Assembly: GCA_050789255.1 (NCBI GenBank)
Contig: JBOZRQ010000016.1
Location: forward strand, 41,795 to 105,794
DNA: 64,000 bases
Origin: JBOZRQ01 sp050789255
GTDB lineage: Bacteria > Bacillota > Sulfobacillia > Symbiobacteriales > Symbiobacteriaceae
Direction of reading: 5' to 3'
A program made the translations under genes and the position numbers. The notes beneath the pieces are model-generated. The model saw nothing but the letters and a program-made list of their open reading frames with translations, made no database searches and was not told where the DNA came from. Positions 35,265 through 43,647 of the stretch are shown piece by piece (the stretch's first letter is position 1; every line of letters starts with the position of its first letter).

Positions 35265-36785
35265 TTACGCAGCGGGGGCGGCCTCGCGGGCCGGCAGGGC
35301 AGGGGCATCGGCCAGGATCACCCGCAGGGCGTCGCCGGAAATGACCTCCTCCTCCACCAGGACCGCAGCGACCTGCTCCAGGGCCTCCTTACGGTGGCTC
35401 AGGAACCAGCGGACCTGCTCCTGCTGCTCCCGGATGATCTTCTGGATCACCTCGCCCTCGGCGCCCTTGCTCAGAGTGTCGGGGTCGACGATGCCCAGCT
35501 CGCTCATGCCGGCTTCCACAATCCGCTTCACCAGCTCGACGACCTTTTGGAAGTCGCCGCTGGCGCCGGTGGAAGCGTCGCCGAAGATCGCCTCCTCGGC
35601 CAGGAAGCCCGCCAGGGCGACCTTGATGCGGTCCTCCATCATGGCGCGGGTGTACAGGTAGTGGTCCTCAGCCGGGTTGGTGCGCACGTAGCCCATGGCA
35701 CGGCCCCGGGGCGTCACGGTGATGGTCGAGACCGAACCGGACTCGGTCCACTCGCCCACGATGGCGTGACCGGCCTCGTGGATGGCAACCCGCCGCTTCT
35801 CGGAGGCGGACGGCTTGCGGTCCATCTTCTCGCCCAGGATCACCTTGTCGACGGCCTCGGTCATGTGCTTCGACTCGATCACATCTTTGCCTTCGCGCAG
35901 CGCCAGGATCGCTGCCTCGTTGGCCAGCGCCTCCAGGTGGGCGCCGGAGAAGCCGAAGGTCTGGCGGGCCAGGTCCTCGAGCTTCACATCGCCAGCCAGG
36001 GGCTTGCCCTTGGTGTGCAGCTCCAGGATCATCAGGCGGCCTTCCTTATCGGGCAGGTCGACGTTGACCACCCGGTCGAAACGGCCGGGGCGCAGCAGGG
36101 CCGGGTCGAGCATGTCCACCCGGTTGGTGGCGCCCATCACCAGCACCTGAACCTCCTCGTCGACCACCAGGCCGTCCATCTCCACCAGCAGCTGGTTGAG
36201 GGTCTGGTCGTACTCCATGTGGGTGGAGTGGCTGCCGCGGCGGGCGCCGAGCACGTCGATCTCGTCGACGAAGATCACGGCGGAGGGCTTCTTCTCCCGG
36301 CGGGCGACCTCCTTGGCCTTCTTGAACAGCTCGCGCACACGCTGGGCGCCAACGCCGGCGTACATCTCCACGAAGTCTGAGCCGGCTGCGGCCAGGAAGA
36401 CCGAGCCGGTGTGGTGGGCCGCAGCCTTGGCCAGCAGGGTCTTGCCGGTGCCGGGCGGGCCGGTCAGCAGCACGCCCTTCAGCGGGCGAATGCCCATCTT
36501 CTTGATCTGCTCCCGGTTGGACATGAACTCGATGGCCTCCAGCAGCTCCTTCTTGGCTGCGGCCTGGCCGCCGATGTCCTCAAACTTCACCGAGGGCACG
36601 CTGCCCTTGGGGGCGGTCGATACCTTGCGGGTGTTCATGCTCTTGATGCCAGCGCTCTGGGTCAACATGGCCAGCACGCCGGCCAGGAAGACCACGGGCA
36701 TCACGTTGTAGCCCTTAACGCCCAGGTAGATCGTCAGTGCGACCCCAAGGCCCAGGGCGACCTCAATCACGGGGAAACGCTTCAC
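35265..36785 (-). CDS. FtsH-like membrane AAA metalloprotease lacking the extracytoplasmic loop
   Basis: The 506-residue protein has two short hydrophobic segments at ~5-22 and ~28-43 with only a few residues between them. Then come the FtsH AAA domain (GPPGTGKT at 109-116, Walker B VIFVDEID, RPGRFDR second region of homology) and the zinc protease domain (HEAGH near 340, third ligand region TGASGDF). Canonical FtsH is over 600 residues and carries ~70 residues outside the membrane between its two helices. That domain is missing here. The gene starts with GTG overlapping the upstream membrane-protein gene by four bases, which may supply it. It probably degrades membrane or unfolded proteins. 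Confidence 0.85.
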   Translation of the reverse strand: MKRFPVIEVALGLGVALTIYLGVKGYNVMPVVFLAGVLAMLTQSAGIKSMNTRKVSTAPKGSVPSVKFEDIGGQAAAKKELLEAIEFMSNREQIKKMGIRPLKGVLLTGPPGTGKTLLAKAAAHHTGSVFLAAAGSDFVEMYAGVGAQRVRELFKKAKEVARREKKPSAVIFVDEIDVLGARRGSHSTHMEYDQTLNQLLVEMDGLVVDEEVQVLVMGATNRVDMLDPALLRPGRFDRVVNVDLPDKEGRLMILELHTKGKPLAGDVKLEDLARQTFGFSGAHLEALANEAAILALREGKDVIESKHMTEAVDKVILGEKMDRKPSASEKRRVAIHEAGHAIVGEWTESGSVSTITVTPRGRAMGYVRTNPAEDHYLYTRAMMEDRIKVALAGFLAEEAIFGDASTGASGDFQKVVELVKRIVEAGMSELGIVDPDTLSKGAEGEVIQKIIREQQEQVRWFLSHRKEALEQVAAVLVEEEVISGDALRVILADAPALPAREAAPAA

Positions 36786-37339
36786 AGCCCGATCCCTCCC
36801 TCAGCCGGGCGCAGGGCCCGGTCGTACTTCTCACGCTCCAGCACAGTGTATAGGTAGTTGCCCTGCTTGTGGATCTGCACGTAGACGCGGTCGCCGTCCA
36901 CCGACATGCGAGCGGTGGCGCCGAGGCTGGCCGCCACCGCCTCCACCTTGTCGGCCATCGCCGAGAAGTGGCCGGTCATAAGCGCCTCATGGACGTACAG
37001 GTTGGCCCGGCGGGCCAGGTCCTCCAGCTCGGCGGTGCGGCGATCCTCCAGCTTGATCTGGTAGGGCTGCTGCGGGCCAAGGATCTTCACGATCTCCTTG
37101 TCCAGCGCCGTGTAGATGCGATCCAGCTCACCCGAGTCGGCCAGCAGCACGGTGATCTCATACTCGTCGCCGCTGCGCTCCACCCGGTAGGACTCGACCT
37201 TCGGCGTCGCCTGAATGGCGGCCTTCAGGGGGCCGTCGACCGTCTGGTTCTTAAACGCAAACCCAACCCCAAAAAGCGCCGTTAGCGCGATCACCATGGT
37301 CAGCACAGCTACGGGCCAGCGCAGATTCGGCATATTCAT
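36782..37339 (-). CDS. Single-pass membrane protein coupled to the FtsH-like protease
   Basis: The 185-residue protein has one N-terminal helix (WPVAVLTMVIALTALFGVGFAF) and then a soluble domain, predicted outside the cytoplasm, with alternating strands and helices (ESYRVERSGDEYEITVLLAD, then ALDKEIVKIL). No named family was recognised. I used the ATG at 37339; the GGAGG site is 13 bases upstream, rather far. The four-base overlap with the protease gene implies coordinated translation. It may replace the missing extracytoplasmic part of FtsH or act as an adaptor; this is inference. Confidence 0.7.
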   Translation of the reverse strand: MNMPNLRWPVAVLTMVIALTALFGVGFAFKNQTVDGPLKAAIQATPKVESYRVERSGDEYEITVLLADSGELDRIYTALDKEIVKILGPQQPYQIKLEDRRTAELEDLARRANLYVHEALMTGHFSAMADKVEAVAASLGATARMSVDGDRVYVQIHKQGNYLYTVLEREKYDRALRPAEGGIGL

Positions 37340-37374
37340 AGCGGATCGTCGACCTCCTTCAATAGCAAATAACA

Positions 37375-37393
37375 GCCACGCTTTCGGCGTGGC
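37375..37393. promoter_or_regulatory. Leader stem-loop of the FtsH-like operon
   Basis: GCCACGC-TTTCG-GCGTGGC, a perfect 7-bp stem, falls in the presumed 5' untranslated region of the leftward operon. No known riboswitch was recognised. Confidence 0.4.
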
Positions 37394-37425
37394 CTCGTTC
37401 GGCACTATTCACGAATAACATAGGC

Positions 37426-37434
37426 AGTATATCA
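37426..37434 (-). promoter_or_regulatory. Extended -10 promoter of the FtsH-like operon
   Basis: TG-A-TATACT on the minus strand is an extended -10 element. No good -35 was found at 17 bases. Confidence 0.45.
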
Positions 37435-37617
37435 TGAAACGTTAAAGAAGCTTCGATGTAAGTTGTGTTGCTTGTGGTTGGTTGTGCCATGGGTCAGTCT
37501 GAGGATTGGATGAGGTCGTCACATCCCTGAAAAATCGGCCAAAGTGACTCGCTGCGTTCGCACTCAGGGCTGTTCGGACCGGGGGGTACCCTGACGGCCC
37601 CCCGGTCCTTAGACCCT

Positions 37618-37755
37618 ACTTTGCGGCTTCTGGTACGGCCTGCAGAAGGTTGTCGATGATGACGACCCAGCCCCCGCCCGCCATGGCTGCGAAGTGCCCC
37701 AGCCCATAGGCCACCCCCACCAGACCGCCCTGGGCATCCGTCGCCCGCGTACGGC
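37618..37755 (-). pseudogene. Possible C-terminal remnant of an unidentified gene
   Basis: Within the 506-base gap between 37340 and 37845, one minus frame reads TRATDAQGGLVGVAYGLG, then HFAAMAGGGWVVIIDNLLQA and a stop. It looks protein-like but has no start codon or ribosome site. Upstream it runs into the terminator of the next gene. I do not recognise the family, and chance coding is possible. The rest of the gap (37435-37617) shows nothing I can name. Confidence 0.25.
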
Positions 37756-37805
37756 AGGACCAGCGGGGCGATTCTTCTCGGCCCCTGGTTTCCGCTAGAA
37801 CGAAA

Positions 37806-37841
37806 ACCCCCGTGCAGCGACATCGGTCGCAGCACGGGGGT
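37806..37841 (-). terminator. Terminator of the DnaJ-domain gene
   Basis: A two-part stem, ACCCCCGTGC / GCACGGGGGT enclosing GCGAC-ATCG-GTCGC, is followed on the minus strand by TTTTCG. Confidence 0.85.
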
Positions 37842-37845
37842 GATG

Positions 37846-38286
37846 CTAGTTACTCTCGAGCCCAAAGTCCTTGGGCACCTTCGGGATCGCCAGGTTCGGC
37901 GTCGGAATCTGGCGGTTATGATCGCCGATCATCACGTTGACCTCGACAATGCGGCTGACCCGCTCGGGATGGCTGGGATTTGTACGAAGCCAGTCGAGCT
38001 CGGCGACGATCTGGTTTCGCAGCTCGATCCACTCGGGCACGAATCCGGCGTCCTTCAGGATCTTGTAGGCCTTGGCATCCTCGCCGGCGTAGGGGTCGTC
38101 ATCCGACAGCTGCAGCGGGCGCCCCTTGCCCGGCAGGTTGTCGAAATCCCCGCGGCTTTGGGCCTGGCGCACCATCTCTTCCATCCAATGAACCCCGCTC
38201 CCGTGGCGGGTCACGTTGCCGGCCGTGCCCTCCTGGTCCTGCCGAGACAGCTTGGGGCCGCCCTTGTCGCCTGCGCTGCGCATCAT
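37846..38286 (-). CDS. DnaJ-family (DUF1992) domain protein
   Basis: The 146-residue protein carries the DUF1992/DnaJ-C28 domain at ~33-100: a WMEEMVRQAQSRGDFDNLPGKGRPL-type segment, then PYAGEDAKAYKILKDAGFVPEW. This domain occurs alone in bacteria and attached to J domains in eukaryotes; its biochemical role is not settled. There is no HPD J-domain motif. The start ATG follows GGGAGG. It ends in a strong terminator and seems to be a single-gene unit. Confidence 0.85.
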   Translation of the reverse strand: MMRSAGDKGGPKLSRQDQEGTAGNVTRHGSGVHWMEEMVRQAQSRGDFDNLPGKGRPLQLSDDDPYAGEDAKAYKILKDAGFVPEWIELRNQIVAELDWLRTNPSHPERVSRIVEVNVMIGDHNRQIPTPNLAIPKVPKDFGLESN

Positions 38287-38374
38287 GGTGAGATCAGCCT
38301 CCCACTAGTATTGCGACTACTCCCACTGCCATTTTCTCACCATGTGCGCGCTTTCACATCGGGCCATTACCCTA

Positions 38375-39580
38375 CTAGTTGTTGACAGTGTGGCATGCCA
38401 TCGATTCGTGCGGATTATCGATCGCCGCCAGCAGGTAGGTCCACAGGAATCGCTCACAGAACGCCAGGTGCTGCCGATCAATGCGCTCCGGCCGGTCGGT
38501 GTACCAGTGGTAGTCAGGCAGGGCGCCGTCCGGCAGGAACGAGATAAAGGTGATCGCCTCGTAGCCGGCCCGGCTCGGCGGGAAGCCGTCGGTGGGCAAG
38601 AGCAGGTTCTTGCGCGGCCGGACTTCACAGGGGAGCGGCTGGGCCGCCAGCCGTTCGGCCAGCCCGATCAGGCGTGCACCGTAGGGACGATACCCGAGCA
38701 TCCCCTCGCCCAGCAGGTAGTGCAGGCAGCCGCCGCCCAGGTTGTCGAGGTTGATGAAGCTGGTGGTGGCAGGTTCGAGCCCGCAGTCGGCGACGAACCG
38801 CTTCATCCCCCGGGTGCCCACCTCCTCGCAGCCCGTCAGCAGGAAGATCACCTCGGCATCAGTAGGCGGGGCGCCCACCCACTGCTTGGCCAGGGCCATC
38901 AGCAGCGCTACGCCGGAGCCGTTGTCGTTCGCCCCGTTGATATACCGCCCGCCGCGCCGGCAGGCCAGCAGGAAGATCGCGTTGAGCACCGTGGCGAGGA
39001 ACCCCACGCCCACCACCCAGCGGGGCCAGGCAGCGCCGGGGAGCGCCCAACTAAGGGCGATGCCCACGGGAATCGCCATCAGCGTGATGTAGACCACGTA
39101 GAAGTACTGCTGGATATAGCTGGAGAAGGATGGATGAAAGAGAGCGCTGGCGCGCTGGGTATCATAGTGGGCCGACACCACGATCCGCCGGCGGGCGCCG
39201 CCCCGGGCGGGCAGCCTGGCGATCAGGTTCTGGGACGGGTATTTGGGCAGGATCAGGTCGAAGTCCAGTCGGCTGCCCAGCATCTCGCCAACCATGGGGA
39301 CCAGCAGGATGCCGCACAGCAGCAGCGCCGCCCAGGGCAGCGAGCTGCCCAGCCGGGCAGCCAGGAGAAAGCCGACCATCACGGCGAAGGGGCCGAGGTA
39401 GAGGGTGTCCCGGGGCGCCCGGAAGGGCTGCCGCTCCACGGCAAAGCCCAGCTCCTCCAGCCACCGCGTCAGATCCCGAGCGGCAGCAGCCTCGCCGTCG
39501 CCGGCTGAGCCCCGGTGCGGGTGGCGGCAGAGTAGTTGCAGATACTCCCAGGCAGTCTCCACGAGCATCCCCTCCGGCAT
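38375..39580 (-). CDS. Membrane-inserted M28-family metallopeptidase
   Basis: The 401-residue protein shows M28 zinc motifs SAHYDT, GANDNGSG and TGCEEVGTRG, with a later conserved His near HWYTDRPERID. It should be a zinc aminopeptidase. Four hydrophobic segments are present. Two (near ~65-100) precede the first metal motif, and two (YFYVVYITLMAIPVGIALSW and VVGVGFLATVLNAIFLLAC) interrupt the catalytic domain between the first and second metal motifs. The substrate is unknown. It is divergent from tpx. Confidence 0.85.
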   Translation of the reverse strand: MPEGMLVETAWEYLQLLCRHPHRGSAGDGEAAAARDLTRWLEELGFAVERQPFRAPRDTLYLGPFAVMVGFLLAARLGSSLPWAALLLCGILLVPMVGEMLGSRLDFDLILPKYPSQNLIARLPARGGARRRIVVSAHYDTQRASALFHPSFSSYIQQYFYVVYITLMAIPVGIALSWALPGAAWPRWVVGVGFLATVLNAIFLLACRRGGRYINGANDNGSGVALLMALAKQWVGAPPTDAEVIFLLTGCEEVGTRGMKRFVADCGLEPATTSFINLDNLGGGCLHYLLGEGMLGYRPYGARLIGLAERLAAQPLPCEVRPRKNLLLPTDGFPPSRAGYEAITFISFLPDGALPDYHWYTDRPERIDRQHLAFCERFLWTYLLAAIDNPHESMACHTVNN

Positions 39581-39688
39581 CAGTTGTATGGTAATCTTCG
39601 GGGAATGATCACCGTCACCTGCTGCGGGGCTCGTGCGTCCAAACTTCGTGACCCTTCATAATGACCGTTTCGGGAGGAGAGCTACCGC

Positions 39689-40207
39689 ATGTCGATCGAA
39701 CGCGCTGCTGCTTTCGTTTTCAAGGGCGCCCCCTGCACCCTGGTGGGCCCCGAGCTGAAGGTGGGCGATAAGGCCCCCGCCTTCACCGCCGTCGCGAACG
39801 ACCTGTCCACCGTCAGCTCCGACGCATACGCCGGCAAGGTTCGCATTCTCAGCTTCGTGCCGTCCCTGGACACCGGCACCTGCGACACCCAGACCCGCCG
39901 CTTCAACCAGCAGGGCGCCGAGCTGGGGGACCACGCCGTGATCCTCACCATCTCCATGGACCTGCCCTTCGCCCAGAAGCGCTGGTGCGGCGCCGCCGGC
40001 ATCGACCGGGTCGTCACCCTCTCCGATTTCCGGGATGCCTCTGCCACCCAGGCCTTCGGCACCTATAACAAGGACTGGCGGCTCAGCTCCCGCGCCGTCT
40101 TCGTGGTCGACTCCCAGAACAACATCGTGCACGCCGAGTACGTGCCGGTCGCCGGTCAGGAGCCGAACTACGATGCGGCGATCGAGGCCGCCCGGGCCGC
40201 CCGCTAA
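39689..40207 (+). CDS. tpx: Thiol peroxidase (atypical 2-Cys peroxiredoxin)
   Basis: The 172-residue enzyme reduces hydroperoxides with thioredoxin. The peroxidatic Cys65 is in PSLDTGTCDTQTRRFN and the resolving Cys100 is in AQKRWCGAAG, with the Tpx-specific spacing. The usual motif reads PSLDTPVC, so the Pro-Val next to the active Cys is replaced by Gly-Thr. A GGGAGGAGAG site precedes the ATG. Its TAA overlaps the sfsA ATG by one base. Confidence 0.95.
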   Translation: MSIERAAAFVFKGAPCTLVGPELKVGDKAPAFTAVANDLSTVSSDAYAGKVRILSFVPSLDTGTCDTQTRRFNQQGAELGDHAVILTISMDLPFAQKRWCGAAGIDRVVTLSDFRDASATQAFGTYNKDWRLSSRAVFVVDSQNNIVHAEYVPVAGQEPNYDAAIEAARAAR

Positions 40208-40908
40208 TGATTCCCGCCACCTTCCTGGCGCGCCCCAACCGCTTCGTCGCCCTCGTGGCAACGGAGAGCGGCGAGACGCTCAAGGTCCACGTCGCCTCCT
40301 CAGGCCGCATGGCCGACCTGCTGGTGGAGGGCGCCCCGGTGATGGTAAAGCTGAACGATACTGATAAGCCCGGCCGGGTGACGGCCGGGCTTCTGGCTAT
40401 GGTTCAGACCGCCGCCGGGACCTGGGTCTCGGCGGACACCGCCCTTCCGGGGAAGCTTCTGCGAGCCGCCCTCCCGGCCCAGGCCCTCCCGCCCTTCGCC
40501 GGGTACTCGCAGGTAGCGGCGGAGGTTCCGTACGGCGAGAGCCGCATCGATTTCCGGCTGGACGAGCCGGGCTTGCCGCCCTGCCTGCTGGAGGTCAAGT
40601 CGGTCACGACCGCCCTGCCGGACCCGGACGGGACCCTGGTGGCCCGCTTCCCCGATGCCCCGACCGAGCGGGGCGCCAAGCACCTGCGGGAACTGGTGCG
40701 GGCGCTCAGTGAGGGGTACCGGGCCGCCGTCCTCTTCGTCGCCCAGCGCAGCGATGTGCAAGCCGTCGGGCCCTATGACGCCATCGACCCGGCCTTCGGC
40801 GAGGAGCTGCGGGCGGCGTCCCGGGCCGGGGTCGAGCTCCGGGCCTGGCGCCTCTCGGTCGGGCCGGCGGGCGCCCTGCTCGACCGGGAGCTCCCGGTGC
40901 GGCTTTAG
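40207..40908 (+). CDS. sfsA: SfsA family DNA/RNA nuclease
   Basis: The 233-residue protein has the SfsA N-terminal OB-like region (FLARPNRFVALVATESGETLKVHVASSGRM) and the PD-(D/E)xK-like nuclease core (ESRIDFRL, then LLEVKSVT, AVLFVAQRSDV). SfsA was first named for maltose metabolism; the fold is that of a nuclease. It is translationally coupled to tpx. Confidence 0.92.
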   Translation: MIPATFLARPNRFVALVATESGETLKVHVASSGRMADLLVEGAPVMVKLNDTDKPGRVTAGLLAMVQTAAGTWVSADTALPGKLLRAALPAQALPPFAGYSQVAAEVPYGESRIDFRLDEPGLPPCLLEVKSVTTALPDPDGTLVARFPDAPTERGAKHLRELVRALSEGYRAAVLFVAQRSDVQAVGPYDAIDPAFGEELRAASRAGVELRAWRLSVGPAGALLDRELPVRL

Positions 40909-40949
40909 AGGGCTATCCGAAGCTGCGAGGAACTTTACTGGCCCTCTCC

Positions 40950-41066
40950 TCAGTCAAGGCGGGGAAGGCGCCCGGAGATCTCTTGGTCGATGCTCTTCAG
41001 CTTCAGGTCTTCGGGATGGATGATTGCCAGGTCGATCAGGGTCAACAACAGCCAGATGCAATGAAA
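40950..41066 (-). pseudogene. Possible C-terminal remnant next to the hairpin element
   Basis: A minus frame ends with HCIWLLLTLIDLAIIHPEDL and then KLKSIDQEISGRLPRLD before a TGA. It reads like the tail of a real protein, with a hydrophobic helix followed by a charged end. Upstream the frame enters the repeat element at 41073 and loses sense. No start or family is recognisable. It may be a gene truncated by insertion of the element. Confidence 0.3.
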
Positions 41067-41072
41067 CCCCTT

Positions 41073-41308
41073 GGTTCCACAAGTTTTTCCCAGCGGCCTG
41101 CCAACATTGATGGGAATTTGTAGTGGAACCTCATGGCTCAATGGCCTACTCACCCCCTGAGGCCGCTGCTTTTGGCTTTAAAGGGGGCATTTGGGCCCTG
41201 ACCAAGCGAAGAACGGCGGCTCATTGGCCTGTGTGCCCCTGATTTCCAGGGATTCAGCGAGAAATTCCCACCACAGCACGAGCGGTGGTGGGAATTTCTG
41301 GTGGAATC
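41073..41308. repeat. Two-hairpin dispersed element, copy 1
   Basis: The 236-bp element is made of a left hairpin (41073-41130: GGTTCCACAAGTTTTTCCCA against TGGGAATTTGTAGTGGAACC) and a right hairpin (41250-41308, with an inner 15-bp stem AGAAATTCCCACCAC / GTGGTGGGAATTTCT). About 119 bases lie between them. The outer ends are inverted repeats of each other. A second copy at 63568-63804 aligns along its whole length in the same orientation. It ends one base before the stop codon of the lipoprotein gene at 41310. It occupies most of the gap 40909-41309. Confidence 0.75.
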
Positions 41309-41309
41309 G

Positions 41310-42791
41310 CTAGAACTTCAGCCGCAGGTCAAACTGGAAGGCCGGAATCTGCACCCGGACGGTATCCCCGGGTTTGGCGGCGGCCAGCCGCACGAAGGCG
41401 AGGCCCAGCGGCGCCCCATGCACTTCGAGGGTGCCCGGTCCTTCCACCTTGACCGACTGCCGGATCCACGACTCGTCCAGGGGCTGGTCGAGGCGCAGCC
41501 ACAGGATCGCCTGGGGCACCGTGCCCACCTCGCCGCCGGTGACCGGGCCGTCCCCGGCGAACTGCTTCCAGTCCTGACCCGGTCCGGCGAGCCCTGCGTA
41601 GAGCAGTTTGCCAGGTGTTGCTGGCGCCGGCGGCAGGTATGCTGCGGGGTCCAGGAGCCAGGCGCCCTGGGGGGCTGTGGGAGGCGTCACCCCACCCGGA
41701 GTGGGCAAGGGGAGAATCCGGGCCAGGACCCGTCCCTGGCCGTCCCAGCCGAGCGGCCAGACATCGGCCCCGGCCGGCTCGGGCGTCGTGTACTGGGTCA
41801 GGCGCCCGGTCGGCATGTCGACAATGGTAAGAAAGGCCGGGCCGTCAAACCGCATAGGGCGGGTGCGAAACAGCACCTGATCCCCGCGCCAGCGCGGGTC
41901 CATCTCCGGCCCGGAACCGGGCGGCAGCGGGATCTCCCGGGTCTTGCCGGCCATCACATCGACGATGACCAGCGCTGGACGTGCCCGGTCGAGAATCAGC
42001 GCCCAGCGCCCATCCGGCGAGATGCTGACGGGGCCGCTCAGGTCGGCGCCATACGTGACGGGCTTACCGCCGCCGGCAGGGTAGACGCCGATGCCAGCAT
42101 CCTCGGTGCGCACCACCCGCCCATCTGGCAGGGTAGCGCTCCCATATGGCCCGGCATCCTGACGGCTGACCAGTTCCTCCTTGCCGCCCTGGGCGGGCAC
42201 CCGCCAGTGAGCAGACTGGTTCGGCTGCTCCCGGGTGGCATAAAAGTCGATCCACTTGCCGTCGGCGGACCAGGAGGGGTAGTTCGCCCAGACCCACGTC
42301 TGGTGCTTGACCAGCGGCACGGGCGGCGGCTGCGGTTCGGAGCTGACGCGGGTGACCGCCCCGCCCTCCAGGTCTGCCACCCAGAGGCCCTGCTCGGCAA
42401 TTGCGAGGCGGCGCCCGTCGGGCGACAGGCTGAGGCGCGCGTTAGGCCGCTCCGCGACCAGCATCCGCCCATAGGGCGTCTCGGCGAGGGGCGCCTCCAC
42501 CGTCACGTCACCCACCTGGAAGGTCCGGCGGTCAACGGGAATCGTTCTGGGCGCACTGTCGGTGGCTGACACGTGCACAAGGCTGCCGCCCTGCGTCTCC
42601 AGGAAAAGGTAGCCCGACCCGTCCGGGGCCGCGTAGAACAAATCCGCTGAACCGCTGCCCAGCACCGGCTGCCAGGCCATCTTCGGCGCCTGCGGAGCAG
42701 AGGGCGCCGGGGGCGCCGGCTTGCTGGTGCAGCCGGAGATCAAGGAGCAAAGTACCACGATCAAAGCCACGGCTCGGCTGCCATACTTCAC
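41310..42791 (-). CDS. Beta-propeller lipoprotein of unknown function
   Basis: The 493-residue protein starts at the GTG at 42791, after GAGGAGG, and opens with a lipoprotein signal (VKYGSRAVALIVVLCSLISGC); the Cys is followed by a Pro/Ala-rich linker. Blade-like motifs follow: LSLSPDGRRLAIAEQGLWVADL, NYPSWSADGKWIDFYATREQ and VSISPDGRWALILDRARPAL, resembling TolB/PD40 propellers. It is similar in design to the lipoprotein at 1533-4061 but shorter. Its 3' end meets the hairpin element, which may serve as its terminator. Function unknown. Confidence 0.8.
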   Translation of the reverse strand: MKYGSRAVALIVVLCSLISGCTSKPAPPAPSAPQAPKMAWQPVLGSGSADLFYAAPDGSGYLFLETQGGSLVHVSATDSAPRTIPVDRRTFQVGDVTVEAPLAETPYGRMLVAERPNARLSLSPDGRRLAIAEQGLWVADLEGGAVTRVSSEPQPPPVPLVKHQTWVWANYPSWSADGKWIDFYATREQPNQSAHWRVPAQGGKEELVSRQDAGPYGSATLPDGRVVRTEDAGIGVYPAGGGKPVTYGADLSGPVSISPDGRWALILDRARPALVIVDVMAGKTREIPLPPGSGPEMDPRWRGDQVLFRTRPMRFDGPAFLTIVDMPTGRLTQYTTPEPAGADVWPLGWDGQGRVLARILPLPTPGGVTPPTAPQGAWLLDPAAYLPPAPATPGKLLYAGLAGPGQDWKQFAGDGPVTGGEVGTVPQAILWLRLDQPLDESWIRQSVKVEGPGTLEVHGAPLGLAFVRLAAAKPGDTVRVQIPAFQFDLRLKF

Positions 42792-42868
42792 AGAGGTGGC
42801 CTCCTCGTTTTGCTTATGCATCATTGACGATTCCCTTCCTCGTTCTGTTTCACGACCCATCCCATAGC

Positions 42869-42899
42869 AAAGGCCAGGGCACGGCGCCCTGGCCTTTTT
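42869..42899. terminator. Terminator-like hairpin, left of the Tc locus
   Basis: AAAGGCCAGGGC-ACGGC-GCCCTGGCCTTT with a TTTTT run on the + strand. On the minus strand, where the gene at 42909 ends, the tail is only TTTGCT. Nearly the same hairpin recurs at 63333-63366. Confidence 0.75.
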
Positions 42900-42908
42900 C
42901 CTATTGCT

Positions 42909-43490
42909 TTACTTGGGCTGTTCGGACGGAGCCGCAGCCTCCTTGGTCGCCTTGGCTGCCTTGGCCTCCTGCGCTTTCTGCGCCCTCCGTGCGGCCGCCC
43001 TCTCCTTGCTTTCTTTCTTTTCGTAGCGTTTAGCTTCTCGCTTCAGCGGCATTACGAGTCCATTTACCGTCATCTCCCCGACCTTGACCGGCCGTTCGGA
43101 GAGCTTGACCGGGAAGAACTCCCGGGAGCCGACGTCCAAGATGCGACCCAGGTAAGTAAAGACGGGCGTGAGGTTCATACGGGCGCCGTTGCGGTAGTAC
43201 CGCACCTCCACGGCGCTGGGATGCTCCTCTTTCCAAGGAACGAAGAACAGGCTCTTCTTCTCCGGGTCGGGGATCACCAGAGCCCACTTGGGCTTGTCGG
43301 TGCCGAGCCCCTGGGCCATGGCCAGCTTGACCCAGCGTGTGCGGGCAAGGGATGTCATCCGAGCGCTGGCCGGCGCCTCCACCCAAATGCCAGCGTCCTG
43401 CATCGACCGGGTCCGGGTCTCCAGCGCACTGTAATCGACCAACTGCCCTGCCACCGGCGCCTCCGTGGCGGGGTTCTTCTCCACTGCCAT
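42909..43490 (-). CDS. Hypothetical protein with Ala/Lys-rich tail
   Basis: The 193-residue protein starts at the ATG at 43490, which follows GGGGAGGTGA. The first ~140 residues look globular (WVKLAMAQGLGTDKPKWALV, FFVPWKEEHPSAVEVRYYRNG, VFTYLGRILDVGSREFFPVKL). The last ~45 are highly charged and alanine-rich, helical or disordered. I do not recognise the family. It is divergent from the Tc locus across an AT-rich 157-base gap, and a shared regulatory region is possible. Confidence 0.65.
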   Translation of the reverse strand: MAVEKNPATEAPVAGQLVDYSALETRTRSMQDAGIWVEAPASARMTSLARTRWVKLAMAQGLGTDKPKWALVIPDPEKKSLFFVPWKEEHPSAVEVRYYRNGARMNLTPVFTYLGRILDVGSREFFPVKLSERPVKVGEMTVNGLVMPLKREAKRYEKKESKERAAARRAQKAQEAKAAKATKEAAAPSEQPK

Positions 43491-43647
43491 ACCGTTGTCA
43501 CCTCCCCTCTGACTTTCGCAACGCCTCTCCACGTTTGTCGAACGATTTATACTTAGATGTTTATTCCGATCTATTTACAATTTCACCCCCTACATTTTAG
43601 AGTTAAGATAGTTTTTTCCCGCTTGTAGGAATGATCCGACATCCGTA
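43491..43647. promoter_or_regulatory. AT-rich divergent control region before the Tc locus
   Basis: This stretch is far richer in A and T than its surroundings (runs such as TTTATACTTAGATG and TAGTTTTTT). It must hold the promoters of the leftward gene at 42909 and of the Tc genes. Candidate boxes TTTACA (~43574) and TATACT (~43550) lack good partners, so I do not assign a promoter. Confidence 0.4.

Noticed and set aside
41067..41312. Target-site duplication sought around element copy 1
   Set aside because: Flanks (CCCCTT on the left and GCTAGAAC on the right) do not match; nor do those of copy 2, so transposition is not shown.
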